From positions 248,001-312,000 of the forward strand of contig NZ_CP160398.1 in the NCBI RefSeq assembly GCF_040729435.1: 64,000 nt of DNA, written 5' to 3'. Below the pieces are notes generated by a model. The model was not told the DNA's origin and ran no database searches. It saw only the letters and a program-made list of their open reading frames with translations. Made by a program: the position numbers and the translations under genes. This document shows positions 38,754 to 49,069 of this stretch, piece after piece (the first letter of the stretch is position 1; each line of letters opens with the position of its first letter). Source of the stretch: Pseudomonas sp. HOU2 (GTDB taxonomy: Bacteria; Pseudomonadota; Gammaproteobacteria; Pseudomonadales; Pseudomonadaceae).

Positions 38754-40741
38754 GTGCAAAAACTGTTGTCTTCGCCTACCACGATATTGGCTGCGCCGGC
38801 ATTGAAGCCCTGCTCAACAGCGGCTATGACATTGCAGCAGTGTTCACTCACGCCGATGATCCGAAAGAAAACGCGTTCTATGCCTCGGTTGCACAACTGT
38901 GCGCCAACAAAGGCATCCCGGTACACGCGCCGGAAGACGCCAACCACCCGCTGTGGATCGAGCGCATCGCCAAGCTGGACCCGGAGTACATTTTCTCCTT
39001 CTACTACCGCAACCTGCTGAGCGAGCCACTGCTGGCCCTGGCCAAAAAAGGCGCGTTCAACCTGCACGGTTCGCTGCTGCCACGCTATCGCGGTCGCGCA
39101 CCGGCAAACTGGGTGCTGGTCAATGGCGAAACCGAAACCGGCGTGACCCTGCACCGTATGGTCAAGCGCGCTGATGCCGGCGCCATCGTTGCCCAGCAAC
39201 GCGTTGCCATCGAGCGCAGCGACACCGGCCTGACCCTGCACGCCAAACTGCGCACCGCCGCCAGCGACCTGCTGCGCGACACCCTGCCGAACATGCTGCA
39301 AGGCAAGATCACTGAAACCCCACAGGACGAATCGAAAGCCACTGTGTTCGGTCGCCGTACTCCGGCGGACGGCAAACTGGTCTGGGCCAAACCGGCCGAA
39401 GAACTGTTCAATCTGGTGCGCGCCGTCACCCGTCCTTACCCGGGCGCCTTCTGCGCCGTGGGCGAGCACAAACTGATCGTCTGGAGCGCCGACGTCGTCA
39501 AGGGCAACGAAGGCCAGGCGCCAGGCCGCGTGATCAGCGTCGATCCGCTGCGCATCGCCTGCGGTCAGGACTCGCTGGTGATCAACGCCGGTCAGCGCAA
39601 CGACAACGGTCTGTACCTCAGCGGCCCGCAACTGGCAAACGAACTGGGTCTGGTTGACGGTTCGCTGCTTCGCGGTGCCGAATCCGGTCGCGCGCCACGT
39701 CGTACCCGCGTGCTGATCCTCGGTGTCAACGGCTTCATCGGTAACCACCTGTCCGAGCGCCTGCTGCGTGACGACCGCTACGAAGTGTACGGTCTGGACA
39801 TCGGCTCCGACGCCATCGACCGTCTGCGCAGCCACCCGAACTTCCACTTCGTCGAAGGCGACATCAGCATTCACTCCGAGTGGATCGAGTACCACATCAA
39901 GAAGTGCGACGTGGTCCTGCCGCTGGTGGCCATCGCCACCCCGATCGAATACACCCGCAACCCGCTGCGCGTATTCGAACTGGACTTCGAGGAAAACCTC
40001 AAGCTGGTTCGCTACTGCGTCAAGTACAACAAGCGCGTGATCTTCCCGTCGACCTCCGAAGTCTATGGCATGTGCCAGGACAAGAACTTCGACGAAGACA
40101 GCTCGAACCTGATCGTTGGCCCGATCAACAAGCAGCGCTGGATCTACTCGGTCTCCAAGCAACTGCTGGACCGCGTGATCTGGGCTTACGGCGCCAAGGG
40201 CCTGAACTTCACCCTGTTCCGTCCGTTCAACTGGATGGGCCCGCGTCTGGACCGTCTGGATTCGGCGCGTATCGGCAGCTCCCGCGCCATCACCCAGTTG
40301 ATCCTCAACCTGGTGGAAGGCACGCCGATCCGTCTGTTTGACGGTGGCGAGCAGAAGCGTTGCTTCACCGACATCGCTGACGGCGTCGAGGCACTGGCGC
40401 GGATCATCGATAACGACAACGACGTGTGCAACGGCCAGATCATCAACATCGGCAACCCGGACAACGAAGCCAGCATCCGTCAACTGGGCGAAGAGCTGCT
40501 GCGTCAGTTCGAAGCGCACCCGCTGCGCCACAACTTCCCGCCGTTCGCCGGTTTCCGCGACGTGGAAAGCAAGGCGTTCTACGGTGCCGGTTATCAGGAC
40601 GTGGAACACCGCAAGCCAAGCATTGCCAACGCCAAGCGCCTGCTGAACTGGGAGCCGACCGTGGAAATGCGCGAGACCATCGGCAACACCCTGGACTTCT
40701 TCCTGCGTGAAGCCATGCTCGAAATCGCGGACAAGAAGTAA
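38750..40741 (+). CDS. arnA: Bifunctional UDP-glucuronate decarboxylase / UDP-Ara4N formyltransferase
   Basis: 663 residues, matching the E. coli enzyme (660). N-terminal formyltransferase (1-300) with the catalytic region [19 protein letters not shown] (Asn-x-His) and the Asp in [11 protein letters not shown]-terminal dehydrogenase/decarboxylase (about 318-660) with the NAD loop [22 protein letters not shown] (catalytic Ser-Glu) and the YxxxK pair in [10 protein letters not shown]. It converts UDP-GlcA to the 4-keto pentose and later formylates UDP-Ara4N, feeding ArnB and ArnC on each side. Overlaps arnC by 4 nt and arnD by 1 nt. Confidence 0.96.
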   Translation: MSAKTVVFAYHDIGCAGIEALLNSGYDIAAVFTHADDPKENAFYASVAQLCANKGIPVHAPEDANHPLWIERIAKLDPEYIFSFYYRNLLSEPLLALAKKGAFNLHGSLLPRYRGRAPANWVLVNGETETGVTLHRMVKRADAGAIVAQQRVAIERSDTGLTLHAKLRTAASDLLRDTLPNMLQGKITETPQDESKATVFGRRTPADGKLVWAKPAEELFNLVRAVTRPYPGAFCAVGEHKLIVWSADVVKGNEGQAPGRVISVDPLRIACGQDSLVINAGQRNDNGLYLSGPQLANELGLVDGSLLRGAESGRAPRRTRVLILGVNGFIGNHLSERLLRDDRYEVYGLDIGSDAIDRLRSHPNFHFVEGDISIHSEWIEYHIKKCDVVLPLVAIATPIEYTRNPLRVFELDFEENLKLVRYCVKYNKRVIFPSTSEVYGMCQDKNFDEDSSNLIVGPINKQRWIYSVSKQLLDRVIWAYGAKGLNFTLFRPFNWMGPRLDRLDSARIGSSRAITQLILNLVEGTPIRLFDGGEQKRCFTDIADGVEALARIIDNDNDVCNGQIINIGNPDNEASIRQLGEELLRQFEAHPLRHNFPPFAGFRDVESKAFYGAGYQDVEHRKPSIANAKRLLNWEPTVEMRETIGNTLDFFLREAMLEIADKK

Positions 40742-41625
40742 TGCAGGCAGGTCTTCGTATCGATGTCGACACCTACCGTGGCACCCGTGAAGGTGTGCCG
40801 CGACTGTTGGAGATGCTCGACGAGGCGCAGGTCAAGGCAACGTTTTTCTTCAGTGTCGGCCCGGACAACATGGGCCGGCATCTGTGGCGCCTGATCCGCC
40901 CGCAGTTCCTCTGGAAAATGCTCCGTTCCAACGCAGCCGGCCTCTACGGCTGGGACATTTTGCTGGCCGGCACTGCCTGGCCCGGCAAACCGATTGGCCG
41001 TGATCTCGGGCACCTGATGCGTCAGGCCCGGGACGCCGGTCACGAAGTCGGCCTGCACGCCTGGGATCACCATGGCTGGCAGGCCAACGCTGGCCGTTGG
41101 AGCGACGCGCAACTGATCGAACAGATCCGGCGCGGCGTCGACACCTTGAGCGACATCCTCGGCGAAAAGATCCAGTGTTCGGCCGCCGCCGGTTGGCGTG
41201 CGGACGAGCGCGTGATCGAGGCCAAGCAGACCTTCGGCTTTCGCTATAACAGCGATTGCCGCGGGCAGAGCCTGTTCCGTCCGCTGCTGGCGGACGGTTC
41301 GCTGGGGACTCCGCAGATTCCGGTGGACCTGCCGACCTTCGACGAAGTCGTCGGCCCACACGTGGCGGCCAAGGACTTCAACGCCTTCATCCTCGACCGG
41401 TTCCAGCCGCAAGCACTCAACGTCTACACCATTCATGCCGAAGTAGAAGGGATTCTGATGGCTCAGGATTTTCGTCAGTTGCTGGCCGATGCACGCCAGC
41501 GCCACATTGACTTCAAACCCTTGGGCGACTTGTTGCCCGAGTTTTTCAACACCCTGCCCGTGGGCCGCGTACAACGCGGTGTGCTCGAAGGCCGTGAAGG
41601 CTGGCTGGGAGTGCAAGGCGCATGA
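40741..41625 (+). CDS. arnD: 4-deoxy-4-formamido-L-arabinose-phosphoundecaprenol deformylase
   Basis: 294 residues, NodB/polysaccharide-deacetylase fold. The metal Asp pair is in [14 protein letters not shown] at the N-terminus, the His motif in [14 protein letters not shown] at about 102-115, and a later catalytic segment reads TIHAEVEG near the C-terminus. It removes the formyl group from the lipid-linked sugar, which drives the pathway forward. The ATG overlaps the arnA TAA by one base; the stop overlaps arnT by 4. Confidence 0.94.
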   Translation: MQAGLRIDVDTYRGTREGVPRLLEMLDEAQVKATFFFSVGPDNMGRHLWRLIRPQFLWKMLRSNAAGLYGWDILLAGTAWPGKPIGRDLGHLMRQARDAGHEVGLHAWDHHGWQANAGRWSDAQLIEQIRRGVDTLSDILGEKIQCSAAAGWRADERVIEAKQTFGFRYNSDCRGQSLFRPLLADGSLGTPQIPVDLPTFDEVVGPHVAAKDFNAFILDRFQPQALNVYTIHAEVEGILMAQDFRQLLADARQRHIDFKPLGDLLPEFFNTLPVGRVQRGVLEGREGWLGVQGA

Positions 41626-43271
41626 CCAGACGCTGGGCACTGCCACTGTTGGTCGGCCTCTGTCTGCTGGCCTATCTGTTGCCGCTGAGCACCCATGGCC
41701 TGTGGATCCCCGACGAAACCCGTTACGCACAGATCAGTCAGGACATGCTGCTCAGTGGCAACTGGGTGTCGCCGCATTTCATGGGCCTGCGGTATTTCGA
41801 GAAGCCGATTGCCGGCTACTGGATGATCGCCATCGGCCAGGAATTGTTCGGGCAGAATCTGTTCGGCGTGCGCTTCGCCTCGGCCCTCAGCACGGCGTTG
41901 AGTGTGCTGCTGGCCTACCTGGTCGCGCGCAGTTTATGGAACGATCCGCGCAAGAGTTTCGTTTGCGCCCTGCTCTACATGAGCTTTACCGTCGTCGCCG
42001 GTCAGGCCGGGTACGCCAACCTCGATCCGCAATTCACCTTCTGGGTCAACCTGAGCCTGGTGGCGCTGTGGTTTGCGCTCGACAGCAAAAGCACCGGGCA
42101 ACGGCTGGGCGCCTGGGCGCTGCTGGGGCTGGCCTGCGGCATGGGTTTCATGACCAAGGGTTTTCTCGCCTGGTTGCTGCCGGTGCTGATCGCGTTGCCG
42201 TGGATGCTTTGGCAGAAACGCTGGCGTGAACTACTGGTGTTCGGTCCGGTGGCGATCGCCATCGCGATCATCGTCAGCTTGCCGTGGGCGCTGGCGGTGC
42301 ACGCACAGGAACCGGATTACTGGCGCTTCTTCTTCTGGCACGAACACATCCGGCGCTTTGCCGGTGACGACGCGCAGCACGATGCACCGTGGTGGTTCTA
42401 CTTGCCTCTGCTGGTGGCATTCAGTCTGCCGTGGGTTGGCCTGTTGCCGACCGCGTTCAAGCAGGCCTGGCAAACCCGGGCCCAGCCGAACATGGTCTTC
42501 CTGTTGTTGTGGCTGTGGCTGCCGCTGGGCTTTTTCAGCCTGAGCAACGGCAAGCTGCCGACCTACATCCTGCCTTGCCTGCTGCCTTTGGCACTGCTGC
42601 TGGGCAATGCGCTGGCTGATCGCCTGCGTCTGGAACAAGGTCGGGCGCTGGGAATCAACGGTCTGCTGAACCTGTTGCTGGGTGTGGTCACACTGATCGC
42701 ACTGGTTTACCTGCAACTGAACAAACCGGTGTACGACCACGAACTGCACAGCCTGGTGCTGGTGTTCATCGCCCTGATCGGCTGGATCATCGCCAACCTG
42801 GCGCAAGCGTTCCTGCCGCTGCAGTGCTGGGCGGCGCCGGCGCTGGGCAGTCTGTTGCTGGCGGGAATCCTGCCGGCGGCGTTGCCCAAGTCGGTGGTGG
42901 CCAACAAGACTCCGGATCAGTTCATCCGGCACCACGTCACCGAACTGTCCGGCGCCACGCACCTGCTGAGCAATGATCTGGGTGCGGCGGCAGCGCTGGC
43001 CTGGCGCATGAAACAACCAGAGGTCGCGCTGTACAACACGGTCGGCGAACTCAAATACGGTCTGTCCTACCCGGAAGGCGCTGAACGCCGACTCACCAAG
43101 GACAACGTTCAACAATGGGTACGTGAAGCGCGCCGCAGCGGCTCGGTCGGCGTGCTGATGCGCGTCAAGGGTCAGGACGAGCTCGAAGAGCTGGACCTGC
43201 TGCCCAAGGACGGTACCCGTTACGAATCGGGCAATCTGGTGATCATGGTGCTGCCCAAGGATCCGTCATGA
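41622..43271 (+). CDS. arnT: Lipid A aminoarabinose transferase (ArnT paralogue 2, operon copy)
   Basis: 549 residues, about 12 membrane helices. Same hallmark loops as paralogue 1: [50 protein letters not shown]. Its place between arnD and arnE is the canonical one, so it is the more certain Ara4N transferase. Differences from paralogue 1 lie mainly in the shorter N-terminus (it lacks about 28 residues before the first helix) and in the periplasmic C-terminal domain. 4-nt overlaps on both sides. Confidence 0.95.
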   Translation: MTRRWALPLLVGLCLLAYLLPLSTHGLWIPDETRYAQISQDMLLSGNWVSPHFMGLRYFEKPIAGYWMIAIGQELFGQNLFGVRFASALSTALSVLLAYLVARSLWNDPRKSFVCALLYMSFTVVAGQAGYANLDPQFTFWVNLSLVALWFALDSKSTGQRLGAWALLGLACGMGFMTKGFLAWLLPVLIALPWMLWQKRWRELLVFGPVAIAIAIIVSLPWALAVHAQEPDYWRFFFWHEHIRRFAGDDAQHDAPWWFYLPLLVAFSLPWVGLLPTAFKQAWQTRAQPNMVFLLLWLWLPLGFFSLSNGKLPTYILPCLLPLALLLGNALADRLRLEQGRALGINGLLNLLLGVVTLIALVYLQLNKPVYDHELHSLVLVFIALIGWIIANLAQAFLPLQCWAAPALGSLLLAGILPAALPKSVVANKTPDQFIRHHVTELSGATHLLSNDLGAAAALAWRMKQPEVALYNTVGELKYGLSYPEGAERRLTKDNVQQWVREARRSGSVGVLMRVKGQDELEELDLLPKDGTRYESGNLVIMVLPKDPS

Positions 43272-43612
43272 GCTGGTTGCTGTTACTGACGGCGTGTCTG
43301 CTGACCTGCCTGGGACAAGTTGCGCAGAAATTCGCGGTGGAGAGCTGGCGCGGCGTTGATTCGTCCTGGGCCGACAAACTGCGTTCGCCGTGGTTGTGGC
43401 TGGCGCTGTTTTCACTCGGCAGCGGGCTGCTGGTCTGGCTGCTGGTGCTGCAACGGCTTGAAGTGGGCATCGCTTACCCGATGCTCAGCCTCAACTTCGT
43501 GCTGATCACCCTGATCGCCCGCTTCGTCTTTCGCGAGCCCATCGACCGTCAGCATTGGCTGGGCGTGGCGCTGGTGATCGGCGGCGTGGTTTTGCTGGGG
43601 CAACAGTCATGA
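43268..43612 (+). CDS. arnE: Undecaprenyl-phosphate-Ara4N flippase subunit
   Basis: 114 residues, four transmembrane helices, EamA/SMR-like. It begins [20 protein letters not shown], with the GQ pair typical of SMR helix 1, and contains [20 protein letters not shown]. With ArnF it is thought to flip the lipid-linked aminoarabinose to the periplasmic face. Coupled to arnT and arnF by ATGA overlaps. Confidence 0.92.
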   Translation: MSWLLLLTACLLTCLGQVAQKFAVESWRGVDSSWADKLRSPWLWLALFSLGSGLLVWLLVLQRLEVGIAYPMLSLNFVLITLIARFVFREPIDRQHWLGVALVIGGVVLLGQQS

Positions 43613-44022
43613 ATCAGGCACGCGGTATCGGTTTTGCCCTGGCCAGCGTCGGGCTGGTCAGTGGCGCCCAACTGGGCATGCGCTGGAGCATGACGCGCCT
43701 GCCGCAACCGGAACAATGGCTGACGGCGCTGAGCGCCGGCAGTGTCGATCTGTCGGCACTGGCCGTGGTGGTGGCGGCGATTTTCGCCTACGCCCTGTCG
43801 ATGCTCTGCTGGCTCGCGGCGCTGCGCGATTTGCCGCTGGGCCGGGCTTATTCGCTGCTGAGCATCAGCTATGCGCTGGTGTACCTGCTGGCGGCCAGTC
43901 TGCCGCTGTTCAACGAATCCTTCAGTTTTACGAAATCACTGGGCGTGGCACTGGTCATGCTCGGGGTCATCACTATTAACACTCGTCCGTCTCGTGCGCC
44001 CGAATTCAGGAGTGCTCCATGA
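43609..44022 (+). CDS. arnF: Undecaprenyl-phosphate-Ara4N flippase subunit
   Basis: 137 residues from ATG 43609, which overlaps the arnE stop; an in-frame extension upstream is not real. Four hydrophobic helices, partner-like to ArnE, with [20 protein letters not shown] as the conserved third-helix region. ArnE and ArnF are expected to work as a heteromer. Overlaps ugd by 4 nt. Confidence 0.92.
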   Translation: MNQARGIGFALASVGLVSGAQLGMRWSMTRLPQPEQWLTALSAGSVDLSALAVVVAAIFAYALSMLCWLAALRDLPLGRAYSLLSISYALVYLLAASLPLFNESFSFTKSLGVALVMLGVITINTRPSRAPEFRSAP

Positions 44023-45398
44023 AAATCACAGTATTTGGTAGCGGTTATGTCGGCCTGGTGCAGGCCGCCGTGTTGGCCGAAGTCGGTCACGACGTCGTGT
44101 GCATGGACATCGATCAGAAGAAAGTCGAGTTGTTGCGCCAGGGTCACGTCAGCATCTTCGAACCGGGCCTGTCGAGTCTGGTGCGTGAAGGCCTGGACTC
44201 CAGCCGCCTGCATTTCACCTCCGATGAAAAACTCGCCGTGCAACATGGTCGCGTCGCGTTCATCGCCGTGGGTACGCCGTCCAGCGATGACGGCTCGGCC
44301 GATCTGAAATACGTGCTGTCTGTGGGTGACGCCGTGGCGCGCCACCGTGAGCAGCCACTGATTCTGGTGGAGAAATCCACCGTACCGGTCGGCACCGGCG
44401 ACACCTTGCGTGCGCACATCCAGGCCGCGCTCGACAAGGCCGGTCGTGAACTGCAGTTCGATATCGTCTCCAACCCGGAATTCCTCAAGGAAGGTTCGGC
44501 GGTGTCCGACTGCCGTCGTCCCGACCGCATCGTCATCGGCTGTGAAGGTGACGAAGTGCAAGATGTGATGCGCGACCTGTACTCGCCGTTCAACCGCAAC
44601 CATGACCGCATCATGTTCATGGACCTGCGCAGCGCCGAGCTGACCAAGTACGCCGCCAACTGCATGCTGGCGACCAAGATCAGCTTCATCAACCAGATCG
44701 CCGAACTGGCCGAACACCTGGGTGCCGACATCGAGTCGGTGCGTCAGGGCATCGGCGCCGACACGCGCATCGGTTATCACTTCATCTACCCGGGCTGCGG
44801 CTATGGCGGTTCGTGCTTCCCCAAAGACATGCGCGCGCTGATCCACAGTGCCGAACAAGCCCATTGCTCCAGTGACCTGCTGCAAGCGGTCGAAGCGATC
44901 AACGAGCGGCAGAAGCACAAGCTGTTCGACCGCATCAACGCCTTCTACAAAGGTGATCTGCGCGGCAAGACCTTCGCCCTGTGGGGCCTGGCGTTCAAGC
45001 CGAACACCGACGACATGCGCGACGCGCCAAGCCGCGTGCTGCTCGACTCGCTGTTCGCCGCCGGCGCCAGCGTGCGCGCATTCGACCCAGAAGCCATGCA
45101 GGAAACCCAGCACCTGTACCCGAACGAAGAAAAACTGATGCTGATGGGCACCCCGGAATCGGTGCTGGCCGGTTCCGATGCGCTGATCATCTGCACCGAA
45201 TGGCAGCAGTTCAAGGCGCCGGATTTCGACCTGATCGAGCAACGCCTGAAAGCCCCGGTAATCTTCGACGGCCGCAACCTGTACGACGCCGAGCGTCTGG
45301 CACGCAACGGCTTCAAGTACTTCCCGATCGGCCGTGGCGATTCGCGCAAACTGCCGATGCCGCTGCAGCAGTGGCCCAACACTGCGCACGTCGCTTGA
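44019..45398 (+). CDS. ugd: UDP-glucose 6-dehydrogenase
   Basis: 459 residues. N-terminal NAD fold ([20 protein letters not shown]), central domain and catalytic Cys in [18 protein letters not shown] (about residue 268), C-terminal UDP-binding domain ([17 protein letters not shown]). It oxidises UDP-glucose twice to UDP-glucuronate, the first precursor for ArnA. Its presence as the eighth gene makes the operon self-sufficient from UDP-glucose. The stop overlaps a TTG start of the next gene (TTGA). Confidence 0.95.
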   Translation: MKITVFGSGYVGLVQAAVLAEVGHDVVCMDIDQKKVELLRQGHVSIFEPGLSSLVREGLDSSRLHFTSDEKLAVQHGRVAFIAVGTPSSDDGSADLKYVLSVGDAVARHREQPLILVEKSTVPVGTGDTLRAHIQAALDKAGRELQFDIVSNPEFLKEGSAVSDCRRPDRIVIGCEGDEVQDVMRDLYSPFNRNHDRIMFMDLRSAELTKYAANCMLATKISFINQIAELAEHLGADIESVRQGIGADTRIGYHFIYPGCGYGGSCFPKDMRALIHSAEQAHCSSDLLQAVEAINERQKHKLFDRINAFYKGDLRGKTFALWGLAFKPNTDDMRDAPSRVLLDSLFAAGASVRAFDPEAMQETQHLYPNEEKLMLMGTPESVLAGSDALIICTEWQQFKAPDFDLIEQRLKAPVIFDGRNLYDAERLARNGFKYFPIGRGDSRKLPMPLQQWPNTAHVA

Positions 45399-46993
45399 TC
45401 ACGTTGTCGCCTGTCATCCGCCGGCAGTCCCTGATCGCAGGGCTGCTGGCGCTGTTGCTGTTCATCGCCGGGGTTTACGGACAGGCTCCCATTGGCTTTG
45501 ACTCACGCTTCGTACTGTTTGCCCAGGAGATGTTGCGACACGGGCCAACCGTTTTCCCGACCACCTACGGCCAGCCGTACGCCGACTATTCGGCGCTCTC
45601 GACGCTGTTCATCTGGCTGTTGTCGCTGCCCTTCGGCGCGGTCAACACCTTGACCGCGTGGCTGCCGAGCGCCATCGCCGGCGGCGTGATCGTGACATTG
45701 ATGTACCGCTTGCTGGCGGTGCATTCGCAGCGCTGGGCGCTGATCAGCATTGCGTTGCTGATGCTCACCAGCACCTTCGTCACCGAAGTACGCGCAGTGT
45801 CGCAAGACCTGATGCTCGCCGCCGTGGCGCTGTCGGTGTTTTATCTGGGTTACGCGCACGACCACTTCGGCTCGCGCCGGCGCTGGCCGCTGATCTTTGT
45901 CCTGTTGTTGCTGGGCTTCGGGATTCGCGGGCCTATCGGCCTGGTGGTACCGACCGGCATGCTCTGCAGCTACTACTTGCTGAACCGTGAGTGGAAACGC
46001 CTCTTCGTGTTCGGCGTGATCGCTTCTGTGTTACTCGCAGCGTGTGTCGGCCTGCTGCTCTGGCTGGCCAAACACAGCGGTGGCGAAGCCTTCCTGCAGG
46101 ACGTGATCCGCATGCAATTCATGGGGCGCATGGACGGCAGTGAAGGCGTCAGCGGTTCGCTGTATTACTTCACCAGCTCCCTGGGCAATTACGCACTGGC
46201 GTATCCGCTGGCGATATTGGCGTTGGCGGCGACCTGGCTGAGCAAACCGCATCAGCGCGGGCCGGCCTTGCGTCTGGTGCAATATTGCGCGGCGGCGGGG
46301 CTGATCGTCATGGTTGGCCTGTCGATTCCGCAGGCGAAGAAGGCGCGTTACCTGCTGCCGATGTTGCCGATGGCGGCGATCATCGCGGCGTACCCGTTCC
46401 AGGTCCTGCACGGTCGGGTGTTCCGCGTATTGCGCGGGATGATTCAAGGCATTTGGCTGGTGACGCCGGGACTGTTGATGGTGGCCCTGCTGGTTGCCAA
46501 GCGCCGCTTTCCCGAGCAACTCGACGGCATCACTCTGATACTGATCGTACTCGGCGCTCTGCAATTGCTCGCACTGTCGCGCCTGTTGATGCCGCGCTGG
46601 CGTGCCGAAGTGCTGGCGCTGTGCTCGGTATTGGCCTTGTGGACGGTGTATGCCGCCGTATTCGAACCGGTGGAGCGACGTCTGTACGACACGCAGGCGT
46701 TCAGTCGTGCTGCCTTCGCGCAGGTGCAGCAGAACCCGGCCCCGCTGGTGCTGCACGGCATGGGCAAAGACGCCAAGGCGATCAAGTTCATGGTCAACGT
46801 CGAACAGGATCTGCAACCGCAGTTCACCGAGACGGTGCAGCAACTCGAAGCGCTCAAGGGGCCGGCGTGGTTGATGATGGACAGCAAGGACCTGCAATCG
46901 CTGCAAGGCACCTCGCTGGCGGGTCTGCAACCGGTGCTGACGGGCAGTTTCGACAAGAACGAATACGTGCTGTTGTATCTGAAGCCCTTGTAG
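45395..46993 (+). CDS. ArnT-like GT39 membrane glycosyltransferase, last gene of the arn operon
   Basis: 532 residues if it starts at TTG 45395, which overlaps the ugd stop in the same 4-nt pattern used throughout the operon (a second TTG lies 9 nt later). The N-terminus is a signal-anchor helix (RQSLIAGLLALLLFIAGVYG). The first loop, APIGFDSRFVLFAQEML, holds an acidic residue where ArnT has PDETRY. About 11-12 hydrophobic helices follow, then a soluble tail. It belongs to the polyprenyl-phosphate sugar transferase superfamily, but its loops differ enough that the donor may not be aminoarabinose. A family 2 REP palindrome overlaps the stop codon. Confidence 0.78.
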   Translation: MITLSPVIRRQSLIAGLLALLLFIAGVYGQAPIGFDSRFVLFAQEMLRHGPTVFPTTYGQPYADYSALSTLFIWLLSLPFGAVNTLTAWLPSAIAGGVIVTLMYRLLAVHSQRWALISIALLMLTSTFVTEVRAVSQDLMLAAVALSVFYLGYAHDHFGSRRRWPLIFVLLLLGFGIRGPIGLVVPTGMLCSYYLLNREWKRLFVFGVIASVLLAACVGLLLWLAKHSGGEAFLQDVIRMQFMGRMDGSEGVSGSLYYFTSSLGNYALAYPLAILALAATWLSKPHQRGPALRLVQYCAAAGLIVMVGLSIPQAKKARYLLPMLPMAAIIAAYPFQVLHGRVFRVLRGMIQGIWLVTPGLLMVALLVAKRRFPEQLDGITLILIVLGALQLLALSRLLMPRWRAEVLALCSVLALWTVYAAVFEPVERRLYDTQAFSRAAFAQVQQNPAPLVLHGMGKDAKAIKFMVNVEQDLQPQFTETVQQLEALKGPAWLMMDSKDLQSLQGTSLAGLQPVLTGSFDKNEYVLLYLKPL

Positions 46994-47064
46994 GATCTGA
47001 CGCGGGCTGCGATCTTGGGCTTCTGAAAAAGCTGAAAGATCGCAGCCTGCGGCAGCTCCTACAG
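46989..47064. repeat. REP-like palindrome, family 2
   Basis: Imperfect inverted pair with the GCTGCGATC/GATCGCAGC core, the second arm ending in CCTGCGGCAGCTCCTACAGG. It starts inside the stop codon of the operon's last gene and probably forms the mRNA 3' end. It also lies just before the GNAT gene. Confidence 0.75.
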
Positions 47065-47075
47065 GGATTTTTACC

Positions 47076-47594
47076 ATGAGTTTTGTTGTACGCCGGGCGC
47101 AGCAGCGTGATGCCGCCGCCCTCCCCGCCATTGAGCGCTCGGCCGCCGAGCTGTTTCGCACAGATCCAACCCTCGCTTGGCTTGCCGATACCGACGTGGC
47201 CAGCGCCGCGCAACACCGCCAAGCCATCGACAATGCCTACGTCTGGGTCGCCGAAAACACCTCGGCGCAACTGGCAGGGTTTATCCGCGCGCTGGATTTC
47301 GACAACCAACTGCACATTGAAGAACTGTCGGTCAGCCTGGCGTTTCAGGGTCAAGGCGTGGGCCGTCAACTGGTGTTGACTGCGATCGAACATGCCCGCC
47401 ATGAGCAATTGCGCGCGGTGACCCTGACCACGTTTCGCGACGTGCCGTGGAATGCGCCGTTTTATCAGCGGATGGGGTTTGTGGAAGTCGCACCCGGTGA
47501 GCACGAAGCGCATTTGCTCGACGCTTTGCAGAAAGAAGTCGAGCATGGTTTTGCCGCCGAACGCCGCTGCGCCATGTATCTGAAATTGCCCTGA
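47076..47594 (+). CDS. GNAT family N-acetyltransferase
   Basis: 172 residues. The acetyl-CoA-binding motif A is SLAFQGQGVGRQLVLTAIEH (Q/R-x-x-G-x-G/A at about 90-105), followed by motif B around FYQRMGFVEV. The substrate is not identifiable. It is enclosed by two REP elements and appears to be on its own, with no clear ribosome site beyond the A/T-rich bases before the ATG. Confidence 0.85.
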   Translation: MSFVVRRAQQRDAAALPAIERSAAELFRTDPTLAWLADTDVASAAQHRQAIDNAYVWVAENTSAQLAGFIRALDFDNQLHIEELSVSLAFQGQGVGRQLVLTAIEHARHEQLRAVTLTTFRDVPWNAPFYQRMGFVEVAPGEHEAHLLDALQKEVEHGFAAERRCAMYLKLP

Positions 47595-47610
47595 CAGAAC
47601 AAATGCATTG

Positions 47611-47698
47611 TCGGAACGAGCCTGCTCGCGATAGCGTCTGGTCAGTCAACTGCGTTGGCGCCTGACACTCGGTATTCGCGAGCAGTCTCGCTCCCACA
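47611..47698. repeat. REP-like inverted pair, family 3
   Basis: GAGCCTGCTCGCGATAGCG is paired with CGCGAGCAGTCTCGCTCCCACA in opposite orientation across about 40 nt. It belongs to the class of GAGC/GCTCGC palindromes common between Pseudomonas genes. It ends right at the first possible ATG of the MFS gene. Confidence 0.65.
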
Positions 47699-47736
47699 TG
47701 GTTGCTCATCATGAAAACAAGGACATTTGCACTGCC

Positions 47737-48915
47737 GTGGCCACCTACTCCCGCCTGATCCGCCGACTGATGATCACTTCGCTGAGCATCGTCATCAGCC
47801 GTGCCCTGATCAGTCCGCTGCTGACCTTGTTTCTCAGCAACAAACTGGGCCTCAACCCACAGGACGTCGGTCTGCTGTTGGGCATCGCCGTGTTCAGTGC
47901 CACGCTGTTGTCGCTGTACGGCGGCTACATCATCGATCGACTCGACAAGCGCCAACTGTTGATCCTGACCATGCTCTCCAGCGGTGTCGGCCTGATGCTG
48001 CTGACGTTCGCGCAGAATCTGTACCTGGTCACGCTGGTGCTGATCATCAGTGAAACGGCGTCGGCGCTGTTCCTGATCTGTTCCAAAGCGATGCTCAGTG
48101 AAAACCTGCCGGTCGGCCAGCGGGTCAAGGCGTTTTCGCTGAACTACACGCTGACCAATATCGGCTACGCCGTCGGCCCGATGATCGGCGTGGTGATTGC
48201 CGGGGTTCAGCCTTCAGCGCCATTTATCGTCGCGGGGCTGATTGCCGCTGGCAGCGTTTTTCTGCTGCTGGGCGTCTCTCGTGAGGCCAGTCCGCTGTCG
48301 CAGGCGAGCCCGCCGCAGAGTTTCCTGAACACTCTGATCATCCTGAAAAACGACCGCACGATGATCCTGTTCACCCTCGGCTGCCTGCTCAGCACCCTGG
48401 TTCACGGGCGCTTCACCCTGTACCTGTCGCAGTATCTGCTGGTGACCCACACGCAGGAGCAGACCCTGGATACCATGGCCGCCCTGCTCGCCTGCAACGC
48501 GATCACGGTGATCCTGCTGCAATACCAGATCGGCCGCTTCCTCAAGCGTGAGCACCTGCGGTTCTGGATTGCTGGCGGCACCGCGTTGTTCATCGTCGGT
48601 CTGATCGGCTTCAGCATGGCCGACAGTCTGGTTGGCTGGTGCGTAGCGATGTTCATCTTCACCCTCGGCGAGATGATCATCTATCCGGCGGATTTCCTCT
48701 TCGTCGACACCCTCGCGCCCGAAGAGCTGCGCGGCAGTTACTACGGCGCACAGAACCTCGCGGCACTGGGCGGCGCGCTGAGTCCGGTGATGTGCGGGTT
48801 TCTGCTGATGCACACGCCGGCACCGAGCATGTTCTACGCCTTGAGCGCTCTGGCGGCGCTGGGTGGGTACTTGTGTTTCGTCAGTGGACGCCGCGTGGCG
48901 ACAACTCAAAAATAA
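47737..48915 (+). CDS. MFS transporter
   Basis: 392 residues from GTG 47737; AAGGA lies about 13 nt upstream. An in-frame ATG at 47698 overlaps the REP element and has no ribosome site, so it is less likely, but the start is uncertain. About 12 membrane helices. The loop 2-3 motif is GGYIIDRLDKRQLLI (the D-R-x-x-R/K-R pattern of the major facilitator superfamily). Substrate unknown; it resembles drug- or metabolite-export members. A strong terminator follows at 49007. Confidence 0.82.
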   Translation: MATYSRLIRRLMITSLSIVISRALISPLLTLFLSNKLGLNPQDVGLLLGIAVFSATLLSLYGGYIIDRLDKRQLLILTMLSSGVGLMLLTFAQNLYLVTLVLIISETASALFLICSKAMLSENLPVGQRVKAFSLNYTLTNIGYAVGPMIGVVIAGVQPSAPFIVAGLIAAGSVFLLLGVSREASPLSQASPPQSFLNTLIILKNDRTMILFTLGCLLSTLVHGRFTLYLSQYLLVTHTQEQTLDTMAALLACNAITVILLQYQIGRFLKREHLRFWIAGGTALFIVGLIGFSMADSLVGWCVAMFIFTLGEMIIYPADFLFVDTLAPEELRGSYYGAQNLAALGGALSPVMCGFLLMHTPAPSMFYALSALAALGGYLCFVSGRRVATTQK

Positions 48916-49006
48916 TGCACTGAAGCAGCATTTATATGAATTTGTCAGCATCGACTTTGCACGGCACACTGTGCGCGTTCCTCCCCCAATAGTTGGAACG
49001 CTTCGA

Positions 49007-49038
49007 GGACTTTCCGAAACGGACAAGTCCTTTTTTTT
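49007..49038 (+). terminator. Rho-independent terminator after the MFS gene
   Basis: GGACTTTCCG-AAA-CGGA(C)AAGTCC forms a 10-bp stem with one bulge, followed by eight T residues. It lies in an upstream in-frame extension of the HPP gene and shows that the gene must start later, at 49070. Confidence 0.88.
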
Positions 49039-49069
49039 GCCCCGAATTTACTGCAAGGATCCGATTCAC

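Noticed and set aside
48863..49069. Upstream extension of the HPP gene
   Set aside because: It would translate through the MFS terminator at 49007-49038.
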